5,918 nt of DNA, taken from contig CAMZNW010000077.1 in assembly GCA_947313935.1 (NCBI GenBank), positions 1 through 5,918 of the forward strand, given 5' to 3'. Position 1 is the stretch's first letter; every line of letters starts with the position of its first letter. Made by a program: the position numbers and the translations under genes. The notes beneath the pieces were generated by a model. It worked only from the letters and a program-made list of their open reading frames with translations, searched no databases and was not told the origin of the DNA. The stretch comes from an uncultured Mollicutes bacterium. Lineage in GTDB: Bacteria; Bacillota_I; Bacilli_A; UBA3375. Positions 1 to 5,683 of this stretch are shown here, one piece after another.

Positions 1-2
1 AT

Positions 3-314
3 GAAGATGAAGATGTATATGCTTTTTTAGATATAAATCCTAAAAGTTATGGACATACAATTGTAGTACCCAAAAAACATATTAAAAATATGAATGATTA
101 TAGTAAATTAAATTATGATTTTTTAAAAAAAGTAAAGGAAATAGCAAATTTATTACAAATTAAATTAGGATTTAATGATTATCAAATAGTTTGTAATAAT
201 GGAGAATTAGCTGGACAAGTTGTATTCCATTTGCATATTCATATTATACCTAGTTATGAAAATTGTAAATACAAAAATGATGATTTTGAAATAATTATGA
301 ATTTAGTTGAATGA
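3..314 (+). CDS. HIT-family protein (histidine triad nucleotide hydrolase/transferase), 5' truncated
   Basis: The frame is open from the window edge, so the N-terminus (probably 20-40 residues, often carrying a Cys-rich start in this family) lies outside; 103 residues are visible. The reading begins DEDVYAFLDINP and continues GHTIVVPKKH, the typical middle of bacterial HIT proteins. It then reaches the triad HLHIHIIP at 228-251, whose middle histidine is the nucleophile that attacks the alpha-phosphate of nucleotide substrates. HIT proteins are cytosolic homodimers that hydrolyse purine nucleoside phosphoramidates or dinucleoside polyphosphates; the exact substrate cannot be told. The internal ATG at 90 is not the start, because conserved sequence lies upstream of it. 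The gene ends in TGA, showing that UGA is a stop here. That stop overlaps the next gene's ATG (ATGA at 311-314), implying translational coupling. Confidence 0.93.
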   Translation, partial: EDEDVYAFLDINPKSYGHTIVVPKKHIKNMNDYSKLNYDFLKKVKEIANLLQIKLGFNDYQIVCNNGELAGQVVFHLHIHIIPSYENCKYKNDDFEIIMNLVE

Positions 315-577
315 AGTATTATTACATTTATTTAATAGTTATTAATATTTTAACTTTTTATATGTTTATGATAGATAAATATTATGCAAAGCATCATAAA
401 AAAAGAATTCCTGAAAGTCATTTAATTATGTTATTATTCATATTTGGATTAATTGGGGGTTATTTATCTATGAAGATATTTAATCATAAAACGAAGAAAA
501 AAAAATTCAAATTAGCATTAATATTATCCTTAATATCAATGTTTATTATTAATCTTTACTTTGGAGGAAAATGGTAA
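311..577 (+). CDS. DUF1294 family small membrane protein
   Basis: An 88-residue protein with about three hydrophobic segments (roughly residues 3-21, 38-54 and 66-85). The DUF1294 pattern is clear: an N-terminal helix running into IDKYYAKHHKKRIPE (residues 21-35), then GLIGGYLSM (46-54) and the basic HKTKKKKF (59-66). The function of this family is unknown; the sequence supports only an integral inner-membrane location. The length is normal for the compact members. No Shine-Dalgarno precedes the ATG, but it overlaps the stop of the HIT gene by 4 nt, so translation is probably by re-initiation. Its 3' end overlaps the ABC-F start by 7 nt and carries that gene's ribosome binding site (GGAGG, 563-567). 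It is therefore the middle gene of a three-gene operon. Family assignment is firm, role unknown. Confidence 0.88.
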   Translation: MKYYYIYLIVINILTFYMFMIDKYYAKHHKKRIPESHLIMLLFIFGLIGGYLSMKIFNHKTKKKKFKLALILSLISMFIINLYFGGKW

Positions 578-2301
578 TAAAATTAGAGAACATTTCAAAA
601 AAATATGGAACCAAAGAAATTTTCATTGATACAAGTGTGCTAATTTCAGAAAATGAAGTTGTTGGAATTATTGGAAAAAATGGAGTAGGTAAATCTACTT
701 TATTAAATATTATTGCAAATAAAGAAAATATTGAACATGGTATATATAATAATCCACAAGGAGAAATAAGTTATTTAAATCAAAATATTAGTTTAGTAGA
801 TAATAATACAACTATTATAGAATATATTTATAAATTTTTAAAATATGAGTATATTCAGGAATATGAAATTATATCATTATTAAATAAATTTAAAATTATA
901 GATATAACAGAAAAATTTAATAATTTAAGTGGTAGTGAAAAAAGAAAAATTTCATTAACAATAAGATTATTAGAAAAATCTAATATTTTAATATTAGATG
1001 AACCAACAAATCATTTAGATATTGAAATGATTTGTTGGTTAGAAAAATATATTATTAAACAAAAAAAAACAATTATAATTGTTTCACATGATCGTTACTT
1101 TTTAGATGCAGTTTGTAATTCAATTATTGATATTGATCAGCAAAAATTATATAAATATAATGGTAATTTCAGTTTGGCAATGATAAAAAGAAAACAACGT
1201 ATTGTTGAATATTTAGCAGAAAATAGAAAAAATACACAAATTTTTAAAAAAGAACAATTATGGATTAATCAAGGAGCTAAAGCACGTGAAACAAAATCAA
1301 AACATCGTGTTGATGCATTTTCTAAATTAGAAAACACTGAAAAATATACAAGTGATAAAAAAATTAATTTTAAAGAATTTTTTCGTAGAATTGGAAATAG
1401 TACAATTGAATTGAAAAATATATCTTTTTCAAGGGGAGAGAAAAAATTGATTTCAAATTTTTCATATACATTTCAAAAAAATGAAAGAATTGGAATTATT
1501 GGGGAAAATGGAGTAGGTAAATCAACCTTTCTTGATTTGATTGCTGGTGAAATAAATGCAGATAATGGTAGTATTACAATTGGTGAAACTTTATTAATAT
1601 CTTATTTTAAACAAGAAAATATTGTTTTAAATGATGAAATTAAAGTAAATGATTATATAAGAGATTTTTTACAAAGTGATACTAATTTTAGTGTTATGAA
1701 TATTTTAGAACAATTCTTATTTCCTCCACAAGTTCAACATAATTATATTAAAAGTTTATCAGGTGGTGAAAAACGACGTTTATATTTATTATCATTATTA
1801 TTACAAAAACCAAATGTATTAATTTTAGATGAACCAACAAATGATTTCGATATAATAACATTAGAATTTTTAGAAGAATTATTACTAAATTTTAATGGAA
1901 TTATAATTTTCGTTTCACATGATCGCTATTTTTTAGATAAAATAGGTACTAAATATTTAAAATTAACTGGTAATGGTAATATTGATATTTATAATGATTT
2001 CACTATTAATTTATTTGTTGATGAAAATATAAAAAAAGAAAAAAAACATAATAGTATAAAAAAAATGTCTTTTAATGAACAATTTGAATTTGAAAATATT
2101 GATAGTAATATAAATAAGGTTGAATATAAACTAAAAGAGTTAGATAAATTAATGATTGAAAAAGCTAATAATTATAATGAGCTAAATAAGTTAATTAATG
2201 AGAGAAAAATATTAGAAGATGAATATCAATATTTATTAACACGATGGGAATATTTGTATCAATTAAATGAAAATATAATTAAAAAAAAAGAGATTAATTA
2301 A
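571..2301 (+). CDS. ABC-F family ATPase, Uup/YfmR type (ribosome-associated)
   Basis: A 576-residue soluble protein with two ABC domains and no membrane segment. ABC1 has Walker A GKNGVGKST (35-43), Q-loop Q71, signature LSGSE (119-123), Walker B with catalytic E144 in LDEPTNHLD, and switch H173. The linker (about 190-275) contains WINQGAKARETKSKHRV, typical of Uup/YfmR. ABC2 has Walker A GENGVGKST (311-319), Q348, LSGGE (396-400), E421 in LDEPTNDFD, and H450. A C-terminal coiled coil (about 500-565, ending RWEYLYQL) matches the Uup-type tail. ABC-F proteins bind the ribosomal E site and relieve stalled translation; B. subtilis YfmR acts alongside EF-P at proline-rich stalls. It is shorter than the roughly 630 residues usual for Uup/YfmR, with a short segment between Q71 and the first signature. 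The ATG lies only 3 nt after GGAGG (563-567), but no better in-frame start exists. An antibiotic-resistance ABC-F is less likely given the Uup linker and tail. Confidence 0.93.
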   Translation: MVIKLENISKKYGTKEIFIDTSVLISENEVVGIIGKNGVGKSTLLNIIANKENIEHGIYNNPQGEISYLNQNISLVDNNTTIIEYIYKFLKYEYIQEYEIISLLNKFKIIDITEKFNNLSGSEKRKISLTIRLLEKSNILILDEPTNHLDIEMICWLEKYIIKQKKTIIIVSHDRYFLDAVCNSIIDIDQQKLYKYNGNFSLAMIKRKQRIVEYLAENRKNTQIFKKEQLWINQGAKARETKSKHRVDAFSKLENTEKYTSDKKINFKEFFRRIGNSTIELKNISFSRGEKKLISNFSYTFQKNERIGIIGENGVGKSTFLDLIAGEINADNGSITIGETLLISYFKQENIVLNDEIKVNDYIRDFLQSDTNFSVMNILEQFLFPPQVQHNYIKSLSGGEKRRLYLLSLLLQKPNVLILDEPTNDFDIITLEFLEELLLNFNGIIIFVSHDRYFLDKIGTKYLKLTGNGNIDIYNDFTINLFVDENIKKEKKHNSIKKMSFNEQFEFENIDSNINKVEYKLKELDKLMIEKANNYNELNKLINERKILEDEYQYLLTRWEYLYQLNENIIKKKEIN

Positions 2302-2311
2302 TCTCTTTTTT
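2284..2311. terminator. Bidirectional intrinsic terminator between the ABC-F gene and tRNA-Leu
   Basis: A perfect 12-bp inverted repeat (2284-2295 with 2300-2311) encloses an AATT loop. The inner stem is AGAGATT/AATCTCT and the outer part is an A tract facing a T tract. On the + strand the stem ends in T6 (2306-2311). Read on the minus strand it ends in T9 (complement of 2281-2289). It therefore suits both the ABC-F operon and the convergent tRNA gene. The left arm and loop lie inside the last codons of the ABC-F gene, and its stop codon (2299-2301) straddles the loop and right arm. The GC content of the stem is low, so strength is uncertain. Confidence 0.82.
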
Positions 2312-2325
2312 AATTTAATTTAATT

Positions 2326-2410
2326 TGGTGCGGATGAAGGGAATCGAACCCATACGCCTTGCGGCGCTAGATCCTAAGTCTAGTGCGTCTGCCAATTCCG
2401 CCACATCCGC
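2326..2410 (-). tRNA. tRNA-Leu (anticodon UAG), CCA end encoded
   Basis: Reading the minus strand from 2410, a 7-bp acceptor stem forms (GCGGATG with CATCCGC), with discriminator A and a genomically encoded CCA (complement of 2326-2328). The D arm contains the usual GGAATTGGCAGAC run. The anticodon stem CTAGA/TCTAG closes the 7-nt loop CTTAGGA, giving anticodon UAG, which reads CUA and probably other CUN leucine codons. The long variable arm (CGCC-GCAA-GGCG) is the class II hallmark of tRNA-Leu. The T loop is TTCGATT. One oddity is a U-U mismatch at the second pair of the T stem (positions 50-64 in standard numbering). The gene is single, with its own promoter upstream and the shared terminator 14 nt past its 3' end. 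Confidence 0.97.
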
Positions 2411-2423
2411 ATAATACTAAAAT

Positions 2424-2452
2424 AGTATAACATAAATATATATTGAAGTCAA
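2424..2452 (-). promoter_or_regulatory. Sigma-A type promoter of tRNA-Leu
   Basis: On the minus strand, TTGACT (complement of 2447-2452) and TATACT (complement of 2424-2429) are separated by exactly 17 bp, each one mismatch from the consensus. The -10 box ends 13 nt before the mature tRNA 5' end, leaving a very short leader. This is a textbook strong stable-RNA promoter. No T-box or other leader structure fits in this space. Confidence 0.88.
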
Positions 2453-2767
2453 GTTAATTTATAAATTAAAGCTAAAGTTAAGTAGTATACTTTTAATTCT
2501 ATGTACTTTAATTTTAATTATAAGGAACTAAATCCATTAATAAATTTGATGGAAATTATTGAAGTTTTTTATATTTCTTAAAAAATGACCTTTTTCACTG
2601 GATTACTTAGAATAATTCAAATAATAAACTTTAATTAGTTTTCTTTTACTTATGGTTAAATAAGTATATAATATAACTATTTTTAAGCAAATATTTTATA
2701 ATCTTAAGAAGATTCTACTTAGTATTTCAATGACGGATGAATGTATATTACTAAAAATAAATCTTAA

Positions 2768-2779
2768 TATGTTATAATA
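2768..2779 (+). promoter_or_regulatory. Extended -10 promoter for the exported hypothetical protein
   Basis: TGTTATAAT (2770-2778) is a perfect TATAAT (2773-2778) with the TG extension one base upstream. No good -35 box sits at 16-18 bp; only a weak TTACTA at 2748-2753 with a 19-bp spacer. A start of transcription near 2785 would give a leader of about 20 nt before the AUU start codon. A second overlapping TATAAT occurs at 2778-2783. The identical 12-bp word recurs in front of the ECF operon at 3599-3610. Confidence 0.6.
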
Positions 2780-2795
2780 TAATATGTTAATTTTT

Positions 2796-2801
2796 AGGAG
2801 G
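2796..2801 (+). promoter_or_regulatory. Ribosome binding site AGGAGG that argues for an ATT start
   Basis: This is a perfect six-base Shine-Dalgarno, the strongest in the window. It lies 5 nt before an ATT codon at 2807 that is in frame with the downstream gene, and 83 nt before that gene's first ATG (2885), far too distant to serve it. No ATG, GTG or TTG at a workable distance is in that frame. The site therefore either drives initiation at AUU or is the relic of a lost ATG. Confidence 0.75.
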
Positions 2802-2806
2802 TTGTT

Positions 2807-3592
2807 ATTAAGAAGATAATAATTTTTTTATGCATTTTTATAATAAGCATATTTAGTTTTTTAACTCTAAGTTTTCATAAAAATATGACTATAGAATATG
2901 AACAACCTAGAAATAAGTATGAAAAAAAATATAATGTTGAAAACTATGTAACAGAGAAACTTGAAGGTTCTAGTATTATACATAATATAATTATTGATGG
3001 ATTACTGAATTATAGTACTTTTGTTGAAGATAAATCTCATAAAGTATTTATAAAAGATATTATTAAAACTATAGGGACAAGTTTTTGGCGTTATCAAAGT
3101 TATGTTATTAATGCACAATATAAAGAAAATAAATTGATAACTTTAATAGAATTAAAAGATGATGCTACACTTGAACATAATTATTCTTATACTGGGCAAT
3201 TAAAAAATGGAAAAGATGTAACTGGATATATAGCTATTTTCCCTAATAATAAAAATTATTCAATTGCGGTATCTTTTTTAGATGGAAATGGAATAATCGA
3301 TAAAGATAAAATTGAATTATTATCTGATGATTCTAACTCAGAGTACTTAGTTTATCAAATTATTCAAGCTACACAAGAAATGTATAATACTAATATGGAA
3401 CCAAATATTGCAGCTAAATATTATTATAATAGTTCAATCGAACAAATTGCAGGTTCTATTAGTTATCATGCAATAGTAGCTAAAATATTAATAGAAAAGA
3501 ACATTGATGATCCTAATTTATTAAGACATGTTGAAATTGCAAATATTTCTAAAAATGATGATGATTCAATTATTTTAAATCGTAAATATTAA
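2807..3592 (+). CDS. Hypothetical exported or membrane-anchored protein with probable ATT start
   Basis: I do not recognise a family. Read from ATT 2807 the product has 261 residues; from the first ATG (2885) it has 235. The longer reading begins with two lysines and about 18 hydrophobic residues (IIIFLCIFIISIFSFLTL), a typical signal peptide or uncleaved N-terminal anchor, placed 5 nt behind a perfect AGGAGG. An in-frame stop (TAG, 2795-2797) bars a start further upstream. The rest is hydrophilic, has no cysteine and no lipobox, and looks extracytoplasmic; two short stretches (YSYTGQLKNG, KNYSIAVSFLDGNG) look like beta strands. No catalytic motif or FMN-binding SGAT-type motif is visible. 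The gene sits 57 nt before the ECF operon with no terminator between, so partial co-transcription is possible. Starting at 2885 is the conservative alternative, but that ATG has no ribosome binding site. A pseudogene that lost its start codon cannot be excluded, although the frame is intact. Confidence 0.7.
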   Translation: MKKIIIFLCIFIISIFSFLTLSFHKNMTIEYEQPRNKYEKKYNVENYVTEKLEGSSIIHNIIIDGLLNYSTFVEDKSHKVFIKDIIKTIGTSFWRYQSYVINAQYKENKLITLIELKDDATLEHNYSYTGQLKNGKDVTGYIAIFPNNKNYSIAVSFLDGNGIIDKDKIELLSDDSNSEYLVYQIIQATQEMYNTNMEPNIAAKYYYNSSIEQIAGSISYHAIVAKILIEKNIDDPNLLRHVEIANISKNDDDSIILNRKY

Positions 3593-3598
3593 TAAAAG

Positions 3599-3610
3599 TA
3601 TGTTATAATA
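3599..3610 (+). promoter_or_regulatory. Extended -10 promoter for the ECF transporter operon
   Basis: TGTTATAAT (3601-3609) holds a perfect TATAAT (3604-3609) with a TG extension, embedded in the same 12-bp word found at 2768-2779. No -35 box is evident. A transcript starting near 3616 would have a leader of only about 34 nt, too short for an FMN riboswitch, so flavin-responsive control by that route is unlikely from this promoter. Confidence 0.55.
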
Positions 3611-3649
3611 AAATTAATATAAAGTATAAGTTTTAAAAAAGGAGAATTT

Positions 3650-4198
3650 ATGAAAGTATCTCAAAATCAAGTAATAACTTATACAGCTATTTTATCAACT
3701 ATAGGTTTTATTTTAAATTATATTGAAATACCTTATATTATTCCATACCTTAAATTTGATATAAGTGAAATAGTTGTTTTATTAGCTGTACAAATTTCAT
3801 TACCAATTGCATTAACAGTTGGATTTATTAAAGGAATTTTATTATTTATACTTAAGTCAGGTGATATTATTGGTGTATTAACTTTAATAACTGGTTCTTT
3901 TGTAATTGCAATATCATATTATATTATTAATATGAAAATTGATAAAGAATGGATTACGTTAATATTTGTATCGTGCGTATTTGTACTAATAATGATTATT
4001 AATGCATATTTTATTGCTGTACCATTATATAGTGGAAATAGTTTAGAAATACTACAATTAAATGGAGGATATTTTAAATATATTATTAAGACATATCTAT
4101 TATTTAATATTATTAAAATATCAATTATATCTGTCACTTTTCATTTAATTAAAAAAAAGTTAAATGAAGTTTTGGAGAGTAATGATAACTTTAAATAA
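3650..4198 (+). CDS. ribU: ECF transporter S component, RibU-like (probable riboflavin binding)
   Basis: A 182-residue membrane protein with about six hydrophobic segments (near 7-25, 38-50, 52-68, 73-94, 101-125 and 143-167). S components bind one vitamin and dock on the EcfT-EcfA-EcfA' module. RibU resemblance rests on PYLKFDISEI (32-41, compare YLKIDFSDVP in B. subtilis RibU as I recall it), the conserved asparagine in NAYFIAVPLY (N118), and FNIIK near the end (152-156). N118 and K156 fit the positions I recall as riboflavin contacts in S. aureus RibU. The usual KN after helix 3 is KG here (61-62) and the GP motif is missing, so substrate assignment is less sure than the fold. The start is supported by GGAG at 3641-3644. 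It overlaps the downstream ATPase gene by 17 nt. Alternatives are another S component of the same superfamily for a different vitamin or precursor. Confidence 0.75.
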   Translation: MKVSQNQVITYTAILSTIGFILNYIEIPYIIPYLKFDISEIVVLLAVQISLPIALTVGFIKGILLFILKSGDIIGVLTLITGSFVIAISYYIINMKIDKEWITLIFVSCVFVLIMIINAYFIAVPLYSGNSLEILQLNGGYFKYIIKTYLLFNIIKISIISVTFHLIKKKLNEVLESNDNFK

Positions 4199-4871
4199 TC
4201 TAGAAAGCTATTGCTTTAAAGATTTAAATTATACATTTTATAGTAAATATAATTATGCAATAATTGGAGAAATCGGTTGTGGAAAATCGACTTTAGCTAA
4301 AATAATGTCTAATATATCTAGTTCAATAAATGGGAGTATACAATCTAATTTAAAAATAGGTTATGTAATGCAAAATCCACAAAATCAATTTATATTTGAA
4401 TATGTTTATGAAGATTTAATTTTTGGTTTAGAAAATATTTTGTCTGATAAAAATGAAATTATTCATAAGTTAATAAATGTTACTAAATTTTTAGGGATTA
4501 GTGAACTTTTAGAAAGAAAAATTAGTACTTTATCCGGTGGGGAACAACAATTAATTGCAATATGTTCAATGATATTAATGGAATATGAAGTTTTAATTTT
4601 AGACGAAGTAACTAGTATGCTTGATCCAATAAGTAAAGATTCACTAATAAATAATTTAATATCTTATGCTAAATCAAATAATATTATGTTTATATTTATT
4701 ACACATGATAATAATATTATGACAAAATGCGATAAAATAATAAAACTTGAAAATAATAAACTTATTGAAATAAAAAAAAAAGAATTAGATGTAACATTAA
4801 ATTATATAAATAAATCATTACAAATTAATTGTGATACATTAAAGGAGTTTGAACAATGGATGCTTCAATAA
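4182..4871 (+). CDS. ecfA1: ECF transporter ATPase EcfA (first of pair)
   Basis: A 229-residue ABC ATPase, somewhat short for EcfA (usually about 270-280). It has Walker A GEIGCGKST (29-37), an ECF-type Q-loop segment QNPQNQF (64-70) followed by EDLIFGLEN, signature LSGGE (117-121), Walker B and catalytic E142 in LILDEVTSMLDP, and switch H175. The Q-loop and TSMLDP forms are characteristic of EcfA rather than other importers. It pairs with the next gene product to hydrolyse ATP on the cytoplasmic face of EcfT. I chose ATG 4182, because GGAG at 4174-4177 precedes it and the product then begins MITLNNLESY, the normal first strand. The upstream in-frame ATG at 4164 has no such site and adds six unrelated residues. 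The gene overlaps both neighbours (17 and 16 nt), implying coupled translation. Confidence 0.9.
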   Translation: MITLNNLESYCFKDLNYTFYSKYNYAIIGEIGCGKSTLAKIMSNISSSINGSIQSNLKIGYVMQNPQNQFIFEYVYEDLIFGLENILSDKNEIIHKLINVTKFLGISELLERKISTLSGGEQQLIAICSMILMEYEVLILDEVTSMLDPISKDSLINNLISYAKSNNIMFIFITHDNNIMTKCDKIIKLENNKLIEIKKKELDVTLNYINKSLQINCDTLKEFEQWMLQ

Positions 4872-5683
4872 AATTAGAAAATGTATCTTATTTAAATGAT
4901 AATATGATTTTAGAAGATATTAGTATCAATATTAATTCACAAATTACTTTTATTATGGGGGAAAGTGGTTGTGGAAAAACAACTTTATTAGAAGTTATTA
5001 GTGGTTTTAAAGTTATAACTACTGGCAATATTCAAATACTTGATTTAATTATTTCATCAGCATCTAATTTTAAAACATATAAAAAATTACATAAAAATGT
5101 TTTACTTGTTTTTCAAAATGCACAAAAACAATTTTTAACTTCAAAAGTATTGGATGAGTTATTAATAGGAGTTAAAAACAATCATTTTAATGTGGATGAA
5201 AAAAAAAAACTTATTGAAGAGATGTTAATAGCTTTTAAAATAGAGTTAAATATTTTAGAAAAAAATGTATATTATTTATCAGGTGGAGAGAAAAAAATAA
5301 TAGCGTTAATATCTCTTTTAATTTTAGAACCAAAAGTTTTACTCTTAGATGAACCGACAGCAGGACTTGATTCAATTTTAGGAAAAAAAATATTAGAATA
5401 TGTTATTAAATTTGCTACTCAAAAAAATATTCAATTAATAATAACTTCACATAATGTTGATGAAGTTTATAATTATGCACAAGATATAATTTTTATGAAT
5501 AAAGGTCATGTTTTATTTAAAGGACAATATAATAAATTTGCAAGTTATTGTATACAACATAAAATGGATTTATTTATTTCAAAAGAATACCAATATTTGA
5601 TGAGTATTAATAAAAGTTTTAATTCTTCATTTACTTCAATAGAAATGGCGGTAAAATATGTTCAAAATAAACCCTGTAACTAA
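4856..5683 (+). CDS. ecfA2: ECF transporter ATPase EcfA' (second of pair)
   Basis: A 275-residue ABC ATPase of normal EcfA length. It has Walker A GESGCGKTT (35-43), Q87 in FQNAQKQF followed by DELLIGVKN, signature LSGGE (141-145), Walker B with E166 in LLLDEPTAGLD, and switch H199. The C-terminal part (about 210-275, with GHVLFKGQYNKF) is the usual EcfA tail. It should form a heterodimer with the preceding ATPase, since the two differ clearly and lie in tandem. The start is well supported by AGGAG (4843-4847) with an 8-nt spacer. It overlaps the previous gene by 16 nt and the EcfT gene by 26 nt. All ATPase motifs are intact. Confidence 0.9.
   Translation: MDASIKLENVSYLNDNMILEDISININSQITFIMGESGCGKTTLLEVISGFKVITTGNIQILDLIISSASNFKTYKKLHKNVLLVFQNAQKQFLTSKVLDELLIGVKNNHFNVDEKKKLIEEMLIAFKIELNILEKNVYYLSGGEKKIIALISLLILEPKVLLLDEPTAGLDSILGKKILEYVIKFATQKNIQLIITSHNVDEVYNYAQDIIFMNKGHVLFKGQYNKFASYCIQHKMDLFISKEYQYLMSINKSFNSSFTSIEMAVKYVQNKPCN

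Larger units (their letters stand above)
2411..2795. other. Gene-poor intergenic region, about 385 bp
   Basis: Apart from the tRNA promoter at its left end and the promoter at its right end, I see no gene. All frames on both strands are broken by frequent stops. The longest small frame I followed (ATG at 2501, 26 codons) has no ribosome binding site. Two short inverted repeats are present: TACTTAT/ATAAGTA (2647-2653 with 2660-2666) and AATCTT/AAGATT (2700-2705 with 2709-2714). Both are too AT-rich to be convincing as stable structures. No riboswitch, T-box, CRISPR repeat or insertion-sequence end is recognisable. It could be spacer or the remains of a decayed gene. Confidence 0.6.

Noticed and set aside
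2501..2581. 26-codon frame starting with ATG in the intergenic region
   Set aside because: No Shine-Dalgarno site, no recognisable sequence, and of a length expected by chance.
2647..2672. Inverted repeat and overlapping TATAAT in the spacer as a promoter/operator
   Set aside because: No -35 box at the right distance, no gene directly downstream, and such words are common by chance at this AT content.
2784..2819. Possible 11-residue leader peptide rich in leucine and arginine before the exported protein
   Set aside because: Its ATG would sit at or before the expected transcription start and has no ribosome binding site; the AGGAGG lies inside it and fits the ATT at 2807 instead.
3593..3649. 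Riboswitch in front of the RibU-like gene
   Set aside because: Only 57 nt separate the genes, with no FMN-riboswitch core or paired stems visible.
3919..4137. 72-codon open frame on the minus strand
   Set aside because: It lies wholly inside the RibU-like gene, has no ribosome binding site, and its composition is explained by the AT-rich codons of the membrane segments on the other strand.
4164..4181. Longer version of the first EcfA starting at ATG 4164
   Set aside because: No ribosome binding site before it; the ATG at 4182 follows GGAG and gives the usual EcfA N-terminus.
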